64,000 bases of DNA from Methylomicrobium sp. wino1 (GTDB lineage Bacteria > Pseudomonadota > Gammaproteobacteria > Methylococcales > Methylomonadaceae). Each line of letters begins with the position of its first letter. The stretch's first letter is position 1. The notes under the pieces are model-generated. The model was not told where the DNA came from, made no database searches, and saw only the letters and a list, made by a program, of their open reading frames with translations. The translations under genes and the position numbers were made by a program. The stretch lies in the NCBI RefSeq assembly GCF_003932755.1, contig NZ_CP024202.1:2046001-2110000 (forward strand), given 5' to 3'. Below, piece by piece: positions 36,589 through 45,041 of the stretch.

Positions 36589-36675
36589 GGACTTGGCAAA
36601 AAATAATTTTCCGATGGGTTTTCCTGTGCCGGCACAAGAGATCATTATTGGTGCTTCATAATCCGTATTCCCATG

Positions 36676-37122
36676 CTAGAGCAGAAACGGGAAAAAACAC
36701 TCGGTAGAAACGTTGTGGATGAGATTACAAAACCCGTCCGGCGGCGAAATAATCATATCCTTATCCGCCACTGCCATTAATCTACACCAGACACCTTCAT
36801 TTTCGGACGATTTTGCGGCAATCATTGCCGAAGGGTAAGCGTCGACAACAAGTGTTTCACCCCATATCGGCTTCGACTTTCGCGAGGCATTCGGAAAGTT
36901 AATTGGTATCGAATCGATAATTAATTGACTTTTTTCTCTATCATTCTTATAGTTTCGAATCACTACTAAATGGTTGGGTTGATAACGACTTGCCGTTTTA
37001 GTAGCGATTGTCTGTCGACGATGATAAAAATTCAAACGGCTTGCATAGGTTGACAAGAGCCTGGCTAAGGCAACTAATGCAGATAAAGGGATGGTTGTTA
37101 GATCGGCGATTCGAGCATTCAT
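36676..37122 (-). CDS. Uncertain hypothetical protein
   Basis: 148 residues without recognised domain (SQLIIDSIPINFPNASRKSK, GVWCRLMAVADKDMII). There is no clear ribosome-binding site before the ATG, and the orientation differs from the neighbours. Could be a real lineage-specific gene or a chance frame. Confidence 0.35.
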   Translation of the reverse strand: MNARIADLTTIPLSALVALARLLSTYASRLNFYHRRQTIATKTASRYQPNHLVVIRNYKNDREKSQLIIDSIPINFPNASRKSKPIWGETLVVDAYPSAMIAAKSSENEGVWCRLMAVADKDMIISPPDGFCNLIHNVSTECFFPFLL

Positions 37123-37233
37123 GGAACAATGATGGCTGGATTTTAACGCTCTTTGAGATCAACGCGATCTGATACATTCCAGCGAAACGCATCGATCGAC
37201 AACTTAACATAATTATAAGAGAGGTAAAGAACC

Positions 37234-37407
37234 ATGACGATTGAAGAACCTAAAAAAGATAGATTTTGGCTTTATGTCGGTTGCCTGACATCAGCTTTAG
37301 TCATTACTCTGCTATTGGTCAAAATGAACGAGGATGAAAAATTCGCGCCTATCAAAGAGCAACTCAAGGAAGAAGAAGCGTTGATGAATATTCGTGTCTT
37401 GAACTAA
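37234..37407 (+). CDS. Small single-span membrane protein
   Basis: 57 residues: MTIEEPKKDR, a transmembrane helix FWLYVGCLTSALVITLLLV, then a charged tail rich in Glu and Lys. Preceded by GAGAGGTAAAGAACC, a good ribosome-binding site. It lies 80 bp before the Cys-rich secreted protein and in the same direction, so the two may be co-expressed. No family recognised. Confidence 0.7.
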   Translation: MTIEEPKKDRFWLYVGCLTSALVITLLLVKMNEDEKFAPIKEQLKEEEALMNIRVLN

Positions 37408-37488
37408 ACATCAACAATTGATTAAACATTCAAGACGAACAAAACGTTTATTTGCCCCAATATTTAAGAAAAAGCAGAGAATAAAGTT

Positions 37489-37851
37489 ATGAAACTAAAG
37501 TTGATAAGCTTATTGATGACATTGTCCTTCTACGCAGGAGGGTCGATGGCCACGGAATATATTTATCGAGATCTGATGGCCAATACATTGTCTTCGCCGA
37601 AATGCATGGTCGAAGAAGACGCCATCGCGCACGCTTCGAGAGATTATAATATCAAGCGGTTCAGTAAGAAGTTTTGTCAAACTCAAGGTTACGGTTGGCA
37701 CGTCGATGAAGTCAAAGATACCGGGAAAGCAGTTTGCGAAGCTTGTCCCGATACGTCTAAAACCGGCGTAACCTGTCATATGGAAGATGTCGTTGTGCAA
37801 TGTAAGCGTATCAAACCTGGCAGTGTAGGCATGTTGCCTGGTAAAGGTTGA
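37489..37851 (+). CDS. Secreted Cys-rich protein
   Basis: 120 residues with a signal peptide (MKLKLISLLMTLSFYAGG, cleavage near SMA). The mature chain has six Cys (39, 63, 83, 86, 96, 105), including CEAC, an even number consistent with three disulfides or a metal site. No known domain. RBS-like AGAG before ATG 37489. Located between a small membrane protein and an SLC13 transporter in the same direction, which hints at a shared envelope role. Confidence 0.75.
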   Translation: MKLKLISLLMTLSFYAGGSMATEYIYRDLMANTLSSPKCMVEEDAIAHASRDYNIKRFSKKFCQTQGYGWHVDEVKDTGKAVCEACPDTSKTGVTCHMEDVVVQCKRIKPGSVGMLPGKG

Positions 37852-37965
37852 TTCGCGCAACATCGCGCACAAGCACAGGGAAGTGCTGAACGTTGGGTAT
37901 TTGTTCTATAATAAGCCTCCTGTCCCAGGCGTATAAACCGCCTTCAATCAATTCTAGAGGAAATA

Positions 37966-39738
37966 ATGGACTGGCAAGGCTGGCTTACTATCTTTTTGAC
38001 GCTTGGGGTCTTGATTACCCTGGTTTTTTCCCGCCTAACCCCCGATATCGTATTGATGGCCGCGTTGACCGTACTGAGCGTTTGCGGGGTTCTCGATGCC
38101 AAACAAGCGTTGTCAGGATTCAGTAACGAAGGGCTGGTCACGGTTGCCGCCATGTTTATTATCGCTGCCGGCATAAGAGCATCCGGCGGTGTCGAATTGA
38201 TCGTCAATCTCATGTTGGGTAATCCAAAAAGCCTTCGTAGCGCCTTGTTTCGCCTAGTTTTGCCTATCATTCCGCTCAGCGCTTTTCTCAACAACACCCC
38301 GGTTGTCGCAACGATGATTCCGGCAGTGACTCGCTGGTCCAAACGTATCGGGGTCAGTCCGTCGAAGCTCATGATTCCATTGAGTTATGCTGCCATATTA
38401 GGCGGAACGCTAACGCTAATCGGGACTAGTACGAATTTGGTCATTAACGGCCAGTATCAAGTCTTGACCGGCAAAAGCGGTTTTGGATTGTTTGATATCA
38501 CTATGATAGGGTTGCCGGTAGCCCTGGTCGGTATTCTGTTTATCGTTTTCATGTTGCCGCTATTATTGCCGCAACGGCAGAGCGCTTCCGAACAATTCGC
38601 GGATAGGAAAAAGTTTACTTTCGAAGTGGCCGTGGCATTCAATGGTCCTTTAGAAGGCGTGACTATTGCCGAAGCCGGCTTAAGAAACCTCCACAAAATC
38701 TATTTGGCCGAAGTGGAACGTAACGGCAGTATCGTGACGGCCGTATCTTCGGAAGAAAAATTGCAAGGCGGCGACCGGTTGGTATTCGTCGGCGAAACCA
38801 GTGCTATTTTCGATATTCTTAGAACCAATGGCTTAGTGCCTTCCGATAATCAACATCCGGTCATAGAAAAAGATGCGCCGGAGCGGTGTTTGGTTGAAGC
38901 GGTGGTTTCGCCGCATTGCGATAGCATCGGCACGACGATTCGGGATTCCCAATTTAGAGATAGATACGGCGCCGTCGTGTTGGCCGTAGCTCGTAACGGC
39001 GAGCCTATTCAAGGTAACCTAGGGTCGATCGAGTTGCAGGCCGGCGATGTGCTGTTACTGGAAGCGCGGCCGGCTTTTGTTACACGTCAACGCGTACAGC
39101 GCGATTTTTTGATGATCAACGATTTGGCGGAAACACGTCCTAATCACAGTCGAGCGAATCTATCCTGGGCCTTATTGCTAGGCGTAATTATCCTGGCTAC
39201 GAGCGGCTTAACCAGTATGTTGAACGCAGCTTTGATCGGTGCCGGAGCGATGGTCGCGACCGGTTGTTGCAGCATCAACGAAGCGCGAAGAAGCCTCGAT
39301 TTGACCGTTATTGTGACCATTGCAGCGAGTTTTGCTCTGGGTAATGCGTTACAAATCAGTGGGGCCGCCGACTTCATAGCCCACCATGTGTTGTCTATTG
39401 CCGATGGTAATGCCTGGTTATTGTTGGGCTTGACTTACATCATCGTTTCGATCATGACCGAGGTGATTACCAATAACGCAGCAGCATTGCTGATGCTGCC
39501 GATCGTTTTGGCGATTACCGGCAACCTTGGCCTGAATCCGGAGCCTTTCGTGTTTGCCACGATGGTGGCAGCGTCGGCCAGTTTCGCGACGCCGATCGGT
39601 TATCAGACAAATTTGATGGTTTATGGGCCCGGTGGCTATTATTTCAGGGACTTTTTGAAAGTCGGGGTGCCGATGAATATCATCATTGCGATTACCTCGA
39701 TCGGGCTGATTCCGATAATTTGGCCGTTATCGAATTAA
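37966..39738 (+). CDS. SLC13/DASS-type anion transporter with two TrkA-C domains
   Basis: 590 residues. Two membrane halves, each with the family hairpin motif: SAFLNNTPVVATMIPAV with LIGTSTNLVING, and TEVITNNAAALLMLPIV with ATPIGYQTNLMVYGPGGY. Between them are two TrkA-C (RCK_C) domains at about 205-290 and 300-385 (AGLRNLHKIYLAEVERNG, GDRLVFVGE; IELQAGDVLLLEARP). Members carry sulfate, di- or tricarboxylates with Na+. Substrate not determined. A weak AGAGG precedes the ATG. Confidence 0.88.
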   Translation: MDWQGWLTIFLTLGVLITLVFSRLTPDIVLMAALTVLSVCGVLDAKQALSGFSNEGLVTVAAMFIIAAGIRASGGVELIVNLMLGNPKSLRSALFRLVLPIIPLSAFLNNTPVVATMIPAVTRWSKRIGVSPSKLMIPLSYAAILGGTLTLIGTSTNLVINGQYQVLTGKSGFGLFDITMIGLPVALVGILFIVFMLPLLLPQRQSASEQFADRKKFTFEVAVAFNGPLEGVTIAEAGLRNLHKIYLAEVERNGSIVTAVSSEEKLQGGDRLVFVGETSAIFDILRTNGLVPSDNQHPVIEKDAPERCLVEAVVSPHCDSIGTTIRDSQFRDRYGAVVLAVARNGEPIQGNLGSIELQAGDVLLLEARPAFVTRQRVQRDFLMINDLAETRPNHSRANLSWALLLGVIILATSGLTSMLNAALIGAGAMVATGCCSINEARRSLDLTVIVTIAASFALGNALQISGAADFIAHHVLSIADGNAWLLLGLTYIIVSIMTEVITNNAAALLMLPIVLAITGNLGLNPEPFVFATMVAASASFATPIGYQTNLMVYGPGGYYFRDFLKVGVPMNIIIAITSIGLIPIIWPLSN

Positions 39739-39741
39739 CGT

Positions 39742-40395
39742 TCAAATCAACCGTCTCAGTATAGCGACATCTCTGTCGATAAATTCGGTTTGGCACCGGT
39801 AACGGTATGCAAGCCAGAGAAAAGTCCTGTCGGAAAAGAAACAAACGTGTGTCGGGTCGATTTTATAATGCCATTGTGCGAATGCTTTTCGGTCGATTAC
39901 GCGCTTGGTCATGATGGCGAGAATGCCTTGGGGTTTGATCATGGAAAAAAGCCGGCTGAATTCAAGGCCCGGTGCGGTAAAGTGTTCCGCTACTTCGGTG
40001 CAGCTAATGAAATCGTATCGGTCTTGCAAAACCTCAGGGTCATTGGCATAAATCGGATCGTAAATAGCCGTCGGGAAGCCTTGTTCTTTTAGCATTAAAC
40101 TTAGTGCCGGACCGGGGCCGCAGCCGAAATCGAGCCCGCTTGCTCCCGGTAATAGGCGAGCGGAAAGCGGGATTGCGAGCCTCGACAAAAATTTCCGATA
40201 ACCATGATCATGCAAATTGTTTTGATGATGGTCGTAAACCGCTTTTTGTTGTTGCCAATTGAGTTGCTGGGCGGGCGGAACAAAGACCAAAGCGCAGGTC
40301 GAGCAAAGAAAATAGTCTCGTTGTTTATCGCTATGGAAATGTTCAATCTTCGACTCCGCGCAGAGCGGACAATGTAGATGATCGGTGGATTTCAT
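39742..40395 (-). CDS. Class I SAM-dependent methyltransferase with zinc-ribbon N-terminus
   Basis: 217 residues from MKSTDHLHCPLCAESKIEHF. N-terminal CPLC...CSTC looks like a zinc ribbon. Motif I is ASGLDFGCGPGPALSLML, then FISCTEVAEHF and LAIMTKRVIDR. Such proteins methylate small molecules or sugars; the substrate is unknown. Longer frame to 40473 lacks similarity. Convergent with the SLC13 gene, 3 bp apart. Confidence 0.85.
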   Translation of the reverse strand: MKSTDHLHCPLCAESKIEHFHSDKQRDYFLCSTCALVFVPPAQQLNWQQQKAVYDHHQNNLHDHGYRKFLSRLAIPLSARLLPGASGLDFGCGPGPALSLMLKEQGFPTAIYDPIYANDPEVLQDRYDFISCTEVAEHFTAPGLEFSRLFSMIKPQGILAIMTKRVIDRKAFAQWHYKIDPTHVCFFSDRTFLWLAYRYRCQTEFIDRDVAILRRLI

Positions 40396-40699
40396 GCGTC
40401 GTTGTTTTCTTGCGCGGTCGGCGGTTAATCGTGAGTGGGGCGGTGCTGCTTTAATGCTATCGACGTAAACCAATTATCCCAGAAAAAGACTCTCACCATC
40501 AAGATCATGAAGATTGACAGAGTACAATTTTCTTTGAATTTTTAAGTGTTTCCGGCAGTGCTGGATGATTTCAACACTTACCGCATACAGAGCCTTTCTT
40601 TTTGGAAAACCAGTATGGGAAGTTTACGGGACATTTCTACACAGACCTTTTAGTCGGCTTTTTCGATATAAAGTTAATTGGCCTGTAACATGTATCAAC
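40396..40699. other. Intergenic upstream of the methyltransferase
   Basis: AT-rich, no gene or repeat recognised up to the family C element at 40700. It should hold the methyltransferase promoter. Confidence 0.5.
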
Positions 40700-40864
40700 A
40701 GCTATTCCAAGTTTGAGCATTTTCGCCGAACTTAGGGTGCGGAGTATGCCTATCGAGGAACGCTGTGAACCCATCCATGGGGGCTTGACGGCAGCTCCCT
40801 GCGCCGACATCCTCGCCAAGGACCCTTCACACCCTCTTTAATCCCCAAGTTGGGAATTACAGCT
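40700..40864. repeat. Family C element, degraded, inverted orientation
   Basis: AGCTATTCCAAGTTTGAGCA at one end and CCCCAAGTTGGGAATTACAG at the other resemble the C termini. The core ACGCTGTGAACCCATCC and ATGGGGGCTTGACGGCAGC reads on the plus strand, opposite to the copies at 6884 and 61436. Target duplication is not clear (GTATCA on both sides). Confidence 0.75.
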
Positions 40865-41163
40865 GTATCAGATGAATGGTTGCAGGTAGCTGATTGACGT
40901 CTATAGAAATTTGGATTTTTCGGGAAGGCGATAACTGACAGGGTTGTCCATTCTGTTCTTCGATGGGCATGCGCACATCAAGCAAGTTATCCCGGCTTGA
41001 GACCTTGCTGTTTGGTCAATGAGGTTGCGCTGCTTTGCTTTAGCACTGAAATAACGCTGGTAGTTATGCATGTGGCATATACCTCAATCTGTATAGAATC
41101 GTTAGAAGCACAATAGCTATGGCTTTAATGTCGACTATCAGCTACTGAGGTGAGGTTTGCATT
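40865..41163. other. Intergenic without recognised feature
   Basis: No convincing gene, only short open frames. It leads into the decayed Phd gene at 41164. Confidence 0.4.
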
Positions 41164-41276
41164 ATGAAAACAGCAACCATTGCAGATGCAAAAAGTCATT
41201 TATCACACCTCATCCATCAACTTGAGAATGACGAACCTTATACATCCGACCCGTTATGATGTCCGAAGCGCAAAAT
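41164..41276 (+). pseudogene. Decayed Phd/YefM-family antitoxin
   Basis: Reads MKTATIADAKSHLSHLIHQL, ENDEP, then shifts to YTSDPL and a stop at 41257. Removing one T restores EPIHPTRY, matching the usual EPIxLTRYG of these antitoxins. The remainder is missing; a family A element starts at 41294. GAGGTGAGG upstream looks like a former ribosome-binding site. No toxin gene follows. Confidence 0.7.
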
Positions 41277-41293
41277 AATAAGCTGATTACGCC

Positions 41294-41490
41294 TAACGTT
41301 CATGAAGGCCCCGGCCATCGCCCCGACAAATGAAAGTGCGGGATGGAGGGAGGGTGCGGTCACTCGCCCGGCAGGACGCCGTGAATACGTCCGTGTAGGC
41401 TCGACGGCGGCTTTCTCTGCCGCCGACACCTTCCAATCGAGCAACCGAACTTTCCGTAAAATAAGGAAGTTATTTACGACCAAATCCTTA
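41294..41490. repeat. Mosaic family A element (A2 left end, A1 right end)
   Basis: Left part TAACGTTCATGAAGGCCC and CCCCGACAAATGAAAGTGCG as in A2; right part GGAAGTTATTTACGACC and AAATCCTTA as in A1. Core ACGCCGTGAATACGTCC, GTGTAGGCTCGACGGCGGC intact. Confidence 0.8.
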
Positions 41491-41631
41491 CCTTCTGGGT
41501 ACGAATATACTTTCGGAGTCGGCCAGGCTCAAACCCAAATGTTTAGCGCTCGATTCCGGTTGTAGCCTCGTACACCGTGGTCGTTTAAATTTACTTTGAC
41601 CGACATAAAGTTGACTGAATACGAGATTACT

Positions 41632-42885
41632 TTAATTCCTCAAATGGCCATTGCCATAGGCCACCCACTTGTAGGTTGTCAATTCATCCGGTCCGACCGG
41701 GCCGCGGGCGTGGAGTTTGTCGGTGCTGATGCCGATTACCGATCCCAAACCGTAATCGCCGCCTCCTGATAATCTTGTAGAAGCATTGATCAATACCGAG
41801 GCCGAATCAACCTGATGCTCGAATTGTTGAGCCATGTTCAGGCTTTGCGTGACAATGGCATCGGTATGTCCCGACCCATAGCGATTGATATGATCGATCG
41901 CCTCATCGATACCGTTGACGATTTTTATTGACAGTATCGGCGCCAGATATTCGCTATGCCAATCTTCTTCTGTTGCCGGGGCGATGCCCGGCAAGAGCTT
42001 TTGTGTCTTTTCGCAGCCGCGCAGTTCGATATTGTTTGCGTCAAATGCCGTTTGGAGTAAGGGTAGCATTTCTTTGGCGCACTGTTTATCGACTAATAGC
42101 GTTTCGAGCGCGTTACAGACCTGAACGCTTTGGCATTTCGAGTTGATCGCGAGATTGATCGCTTGAGCAGGGGGCGCGTCTGCTGCGATATAGAGATGAC
42201 AGATGCCGTCGTAATGTTTGATGACAGGAATTCGTGTACCTTCGGCAATACGTTTGATCAAGTCCTTGCCGCCGCGCGGAATCAAAACGTCCACATAGTC
42301 ATCCATCTTAAGCAGTTCGCCAACGGCTTCATGGCCCGGCGTGCGGATAATCTGTATAGCATGTTCCGGAAGTCCTGCGTCTACAGCGCCTTCAATCATC
42401 GCATCGGTCAAGAGCATGTTGGTTTGCAGCGCTTCCGATCCGCCTCGCAAGATGACGGCATTACCGCTTTTGATACAAACCCCGGCGGCATCAGTGGTGA
42501 CATTAGGCCGTGATTCGTAAATGATACCGATGACGCCAAGCGGCACCGATTTTTTAAAAACCTGAAGCCCGGCGGGATTGGTATGGCCTTCGAGTACGCG
42601 ATTCAACGGGTCCGGCCGCCGAGCGACTTCATTTAGCCTTGATATCATGTATTGAAAAACCTTGTCGTCGATCGTCAAACGTTTGACCAGTGCATTCGAT
42701 TGTCCAGCCTGCCGAGCTTTTTCGACTTCTTCGGCATTGACGTCCAGAACCCGGTTTTTGATTGATTGAAGCGAGTCGACCATTTTTGAAAGCGCAAGAT
42801 TACGCAATGACTCGGATGTCGATGATAATTGACGTGCCGCAAGACGGCTCTGTTTGGCAATGACTTGAACGGAACGGCTACTCAC
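41632..42885 (-). CDS. proA: Glutamate-5-semialdehyde dehydrogenase
   Basis: NADPH-dependent reduction of gamma-glutamyl phosphate in proline synthesis. 417 residues with PLGVIGIIYESRPNVTTDAA, KSGNAVILRGGSEA, the catalytic Cys in SVQVCNALETLLVD and GLGSVIGISTDKLHARGPVG near the end. Starts MSSRSVQVIAKQSR. Monocistronic; proB is not adjacent. Confidence 0.95.
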   Translation of the reverse strand: MSSRSVQVIAKQSRLAARQLSSTSESLRNLALSKMVDSLQSIKNRVLDVNAEEVEKARQAGQSNALVKRLTIDDKVFQYMISRLNEVARRPDPLNRVLEGHTNPAGLQVFKKSVPLGVIGIIYESRPNVTTDAAGVCIKSGNAVILRGGSEALQTNMLLTDAMIEGAVDAGLPEHAIQIIRTPGHEAVGELLKMDDYVDVLIPRGGKDLIKRIAEGTRIPVIKHYDGICHLYIAADAPPAQAINLAINSKCQSVQVCNALETLLVDKQCAKEMLPLLQTAFDANNIELRGCEKTQKLLPGIAPATEEDWHSEYLAPILSIKIVNGIDEAIDHINRYGSGHTDAIVTQSLNMAQQFEHQVDSASVLINASTRLSGGGDYGLGSVIGISTDKLHARGPVGPDELTTYKWVAYGNGHLRN

Positions 42886-43222
42886 AATGGATCCATAGTT
42901 ATTTTGAAAGCCTGAAGGTTAGCAGTAAATTAAGAGTGGCACAAAATTCGAGCAGTTGATTAGGTTGATTAAGGCTTAGGAATATGCACAAAATAACTTA
43001 TACAAGTAGTAGGCTTTGGGGCGGTTCGGTGACTCTCTTGACAGGACGCCGTGAATACGTCCATGTAGGCTTGACGGCGACTATCCCTGCCGCCGACACC
43101 TGTCAATCGAGCCACCGAACCCCCTTCTAACAGCTGTCGAAGTTATTTCATGCTCGTTCCTTAGCGTCCTATCGCGATCATAATCAGAACGGTCGGGAGC
43201 TTGGGGAGCGCGCGAAGTATGA
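42886..43222. repeat. Intergenic with family A3 element (42976-43163)
   Basis: Ends TTAGGAATATGCACAAAATA and rc TAAGGAACGAGCATGAAATA, an A-type terminus of different sequence. Outer stem GGTTCGGTGACTCTC...; core ACGCCGTGAATACGTCC and ATGTAGGCTTGACGGCG. No gene. Confidence 0.8.
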
Positions 43223-43726
43223 CTAATAAAGTTGTGCTCCTTGAGCAAGGCAAGTCAGATAAAGCCGCATATCAAATTCCAGCTGGTGGTAGTTGGGCTC
43301 CATGTGTTCGCACAATTTATAGAATGCCTTGTTGTGCTGTTTTTCCCGCAAATGAGCCAGTTCATGTACGACGATCATCTTTAAGAATTCAAGTGGTGTT
43401 TTTTTAAAAACGGAACCTATGCGGATTTCATTTTTTGCTTTTAATTGATTACCTTGCACTCGGGCTACCCCTGAATGTAAGCCAAGCGCTTGATGAACGA
43501 CATCAATTTTATCGTCGTAAACGATCTTGCTTATCGGACCGGATTGCCGAAGAAATTGATTTTTTAGCTCAATCGCATAGGCATAGAGTGCTCTATCGGT
43601 TCGGATCTGATGGGGAGTCGGGTATTTATTCAGTAGTAGCTCGGCTAATTTATCGTCATTGATCAGTCGTTGGATTTGATCGGTAACGGTTACGGGGTAG
43701 CCGGTCAGATAGTTTATCGGGCGCAT
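43223..43726 (-). CDS. YgjP-like M48-type metallopeptidase
   Basis: 167 residues with zinc motif VVHELAHLREKQHNKAF (HELAH at 121-125, third ligand His131) and KLCEHMEPNYHQLEFDMRLYL, the usual end of the YgjP/DUF45 family. No signal peptide, so cytoplasmic. Partners unknown. Followed in the same direction upstream by a DUF5710 gene. Confidence 0.85.
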   Translation of the reverse strand: MRPINYLTGYPVTVTDQIQRLINDDKLAELLLNKYPTPHQIRTDRALYAYAIELKNQFLRQSGPISKIVYDDKIDVVHQALGLHSGVARVQGNQLKAKNEIRIGSVFKKTPLEFLKMIVVHELAHLREKQHNKAFYKLCEHMEPNYHQLEFDMRLYLTCLAQGAQLY

Positions 43727-43763
43727 CTCATGCTGCTGTATTATAAAGGCTTAAAAACTAAGG

Positions 43764-44075
43764 TTATTCCCATGGCGGCTCATCACCACTGTAGGCTACA
43801 AAGTCTTTATCCGTTGCATAGGTAATGACGCCCGAGCCGGCGTTACCGGCGTTATTGGTTGAAGGACTTTTTTTGATGGATGAGGCTGATTTAAAGCCGG
43901 AAGCTGCGAACGACTTTGGCCCGGCGTCTTGTGTTTGCCATTGTGCAAAAAGTGATATGTCCTTATTGCTTGGAACATACCATTTCTTTTGGGCGGGATC
44001 CCATCTTGCTCCTAGCGCTTTAGCCGCATCTTTTTGCGCATACGGCACATTCAGATAAGTTTTTGATTCAGCCAT
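43764..44075 (-). CDS. DUF5710-domain protein
   Basis: 103 residues. The first 45 match the DUF5710 motif: TYLNVPYAQKDAAKALGARW and DPAQKKWYVPSN. The rest is low-complexity Ser/Ala/Asn, ending GDEPPWE, a tail seen in single-stranded-nucleic-acid-related proteins. In larger proteins this domain is found with topoisomerase, primase or DNA-repair modules. Function here unknown. Confidence 0.78.
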   Translation of the reverse strand: MAESKTYLNVPYAQKDAAKALGARWDPAQKKWYVPSNKDISLFAQWQTQDAGPKSFAASGFKSASSIKKSPSTNNAGNAGSGVITYATDKDFVAYSGDEPPWE

Positions 44076-44107
44076 TTCTTCTAGTGGTAAGTGCCCAATG
44101 CACTACT

Positions 44108-44299
44108 TTATGCGAAGCTAGCAGATTTGCTGTTGATTAAATTAAAAAAACGATTGCGTAGGTTAACATACGATTTTTGTAAAGGCGACCAAATGCCCGG
44201 TAAAACACGAAGACAAAATGCAGCGATGTTCTCCCCCTCGGCCTCTTTAACCACAAAAATAAAATAAATAACGGTTAACACATAAATAAATTCTGACAT
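44108..44299 (-). CDS. Possible small membrane protein
   Basis: 63 residues: an N-terminal hydrophobic helix (FIYVLTVIYFIFVV), then a basic tail. AGGAC precedes the ATG by about 8 bp. In line with the DUF5710 gene. No family recognised. Confidence 0.45.
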   Translation of the reverse strand: MSEFIYVLTVIYFIFVVKEAEGENIAAFCLRVLPGIWSPLQKSYVNLRNRFFNLINSKSASFA

Positions 44300-44368
44300 A
44301 TTTGCGTCCTGATAGTATTGATTGTTCTTGTAATTTTCTGTCTGAAAATGATCATTCGGTATGCTCTA

Positions 44369-44565
44369 TTAGGATTCGGTCATAAATAACTTCCCTATTG
44401 TTAATGCAAGGTAAGCAGGTTCGGTTGCTCGATTGGCAGGTGTCGGCGGCAGGAAAAGCCGCCGTCAAGCCTACAAGGACGTATTCAGGGCGTCCTGTCG
44501 AGCGAGTTACCGAACCCGATACAAAACTCATAGTACAAGGAAGTTATTTTTCACGAAATCCTTAT
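44369..44565. repeat. Family A1 element (minus orientation)
   Basis: Ends TTAGGATTCGGTCATAAATA and rc TAAGGATTTCGTGAAAAATA. Outer stem GGTTCGGTTGCTCGATTGG with CGAGCGAGTTACCGAACC. Core on the minus strand ACGCCCTGAATACGTCC, TTGTAGGCTTGACGGCGGC. Confidence 0.85.
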
Positions 44566-45041
44566 ATTGGTTGTTGGCGAGTGAATATAACAGAAGTTGC
44601 CCAAAATAAGTAAGCGAATGTAATTTGGACGTCGCGAAAATTAGTAAGGAGGGTGAAATATCACTAGACAGTTGCTTTATATTGGATGTCTTTTACTGGT
44701 TACGTTTCATAGTTCTCAAATATCTGCTTAAAAATCATATAACCTTTATTCCGGTTTCTGTCGGTTGGATCCGAATGGGTTCTTCGAGTCGTTCAAGAGA
44801 TCGCAGTTCGTGACGGGCTTAAATCAAGGCACAATGAGTTTGAGAAATGTATGAGTGTTAATGCTGGTTCAAACCGCATTTCAACAAGCTTAGAGCGAAC
44901 AGCAGATGTTTAAACGATTGAAACTTTATGCTCTAGTGCAGAGGTTATGTTTAATTGAGCATTGCCGGCTTGGCGTTTTTCACATAATCTAACTGTGCAC
45001 TCTGCAATTTTCAACGATAATCGATATCATCAGCCACTATC
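44566..45041. other. Intergenic upstream of the HDOD-GGDEF gene
   Basis: No gene or repeat recognised; the short open frames lack ribosome-binding sites. Promoter expected near the 3' end. Confidence 0.4.

Noticed and set aside
41302-41565. Frame through the mosaic A element
   Set aside because: Its peptide is the translation of the repeat core and occurs at other copies in several frames.
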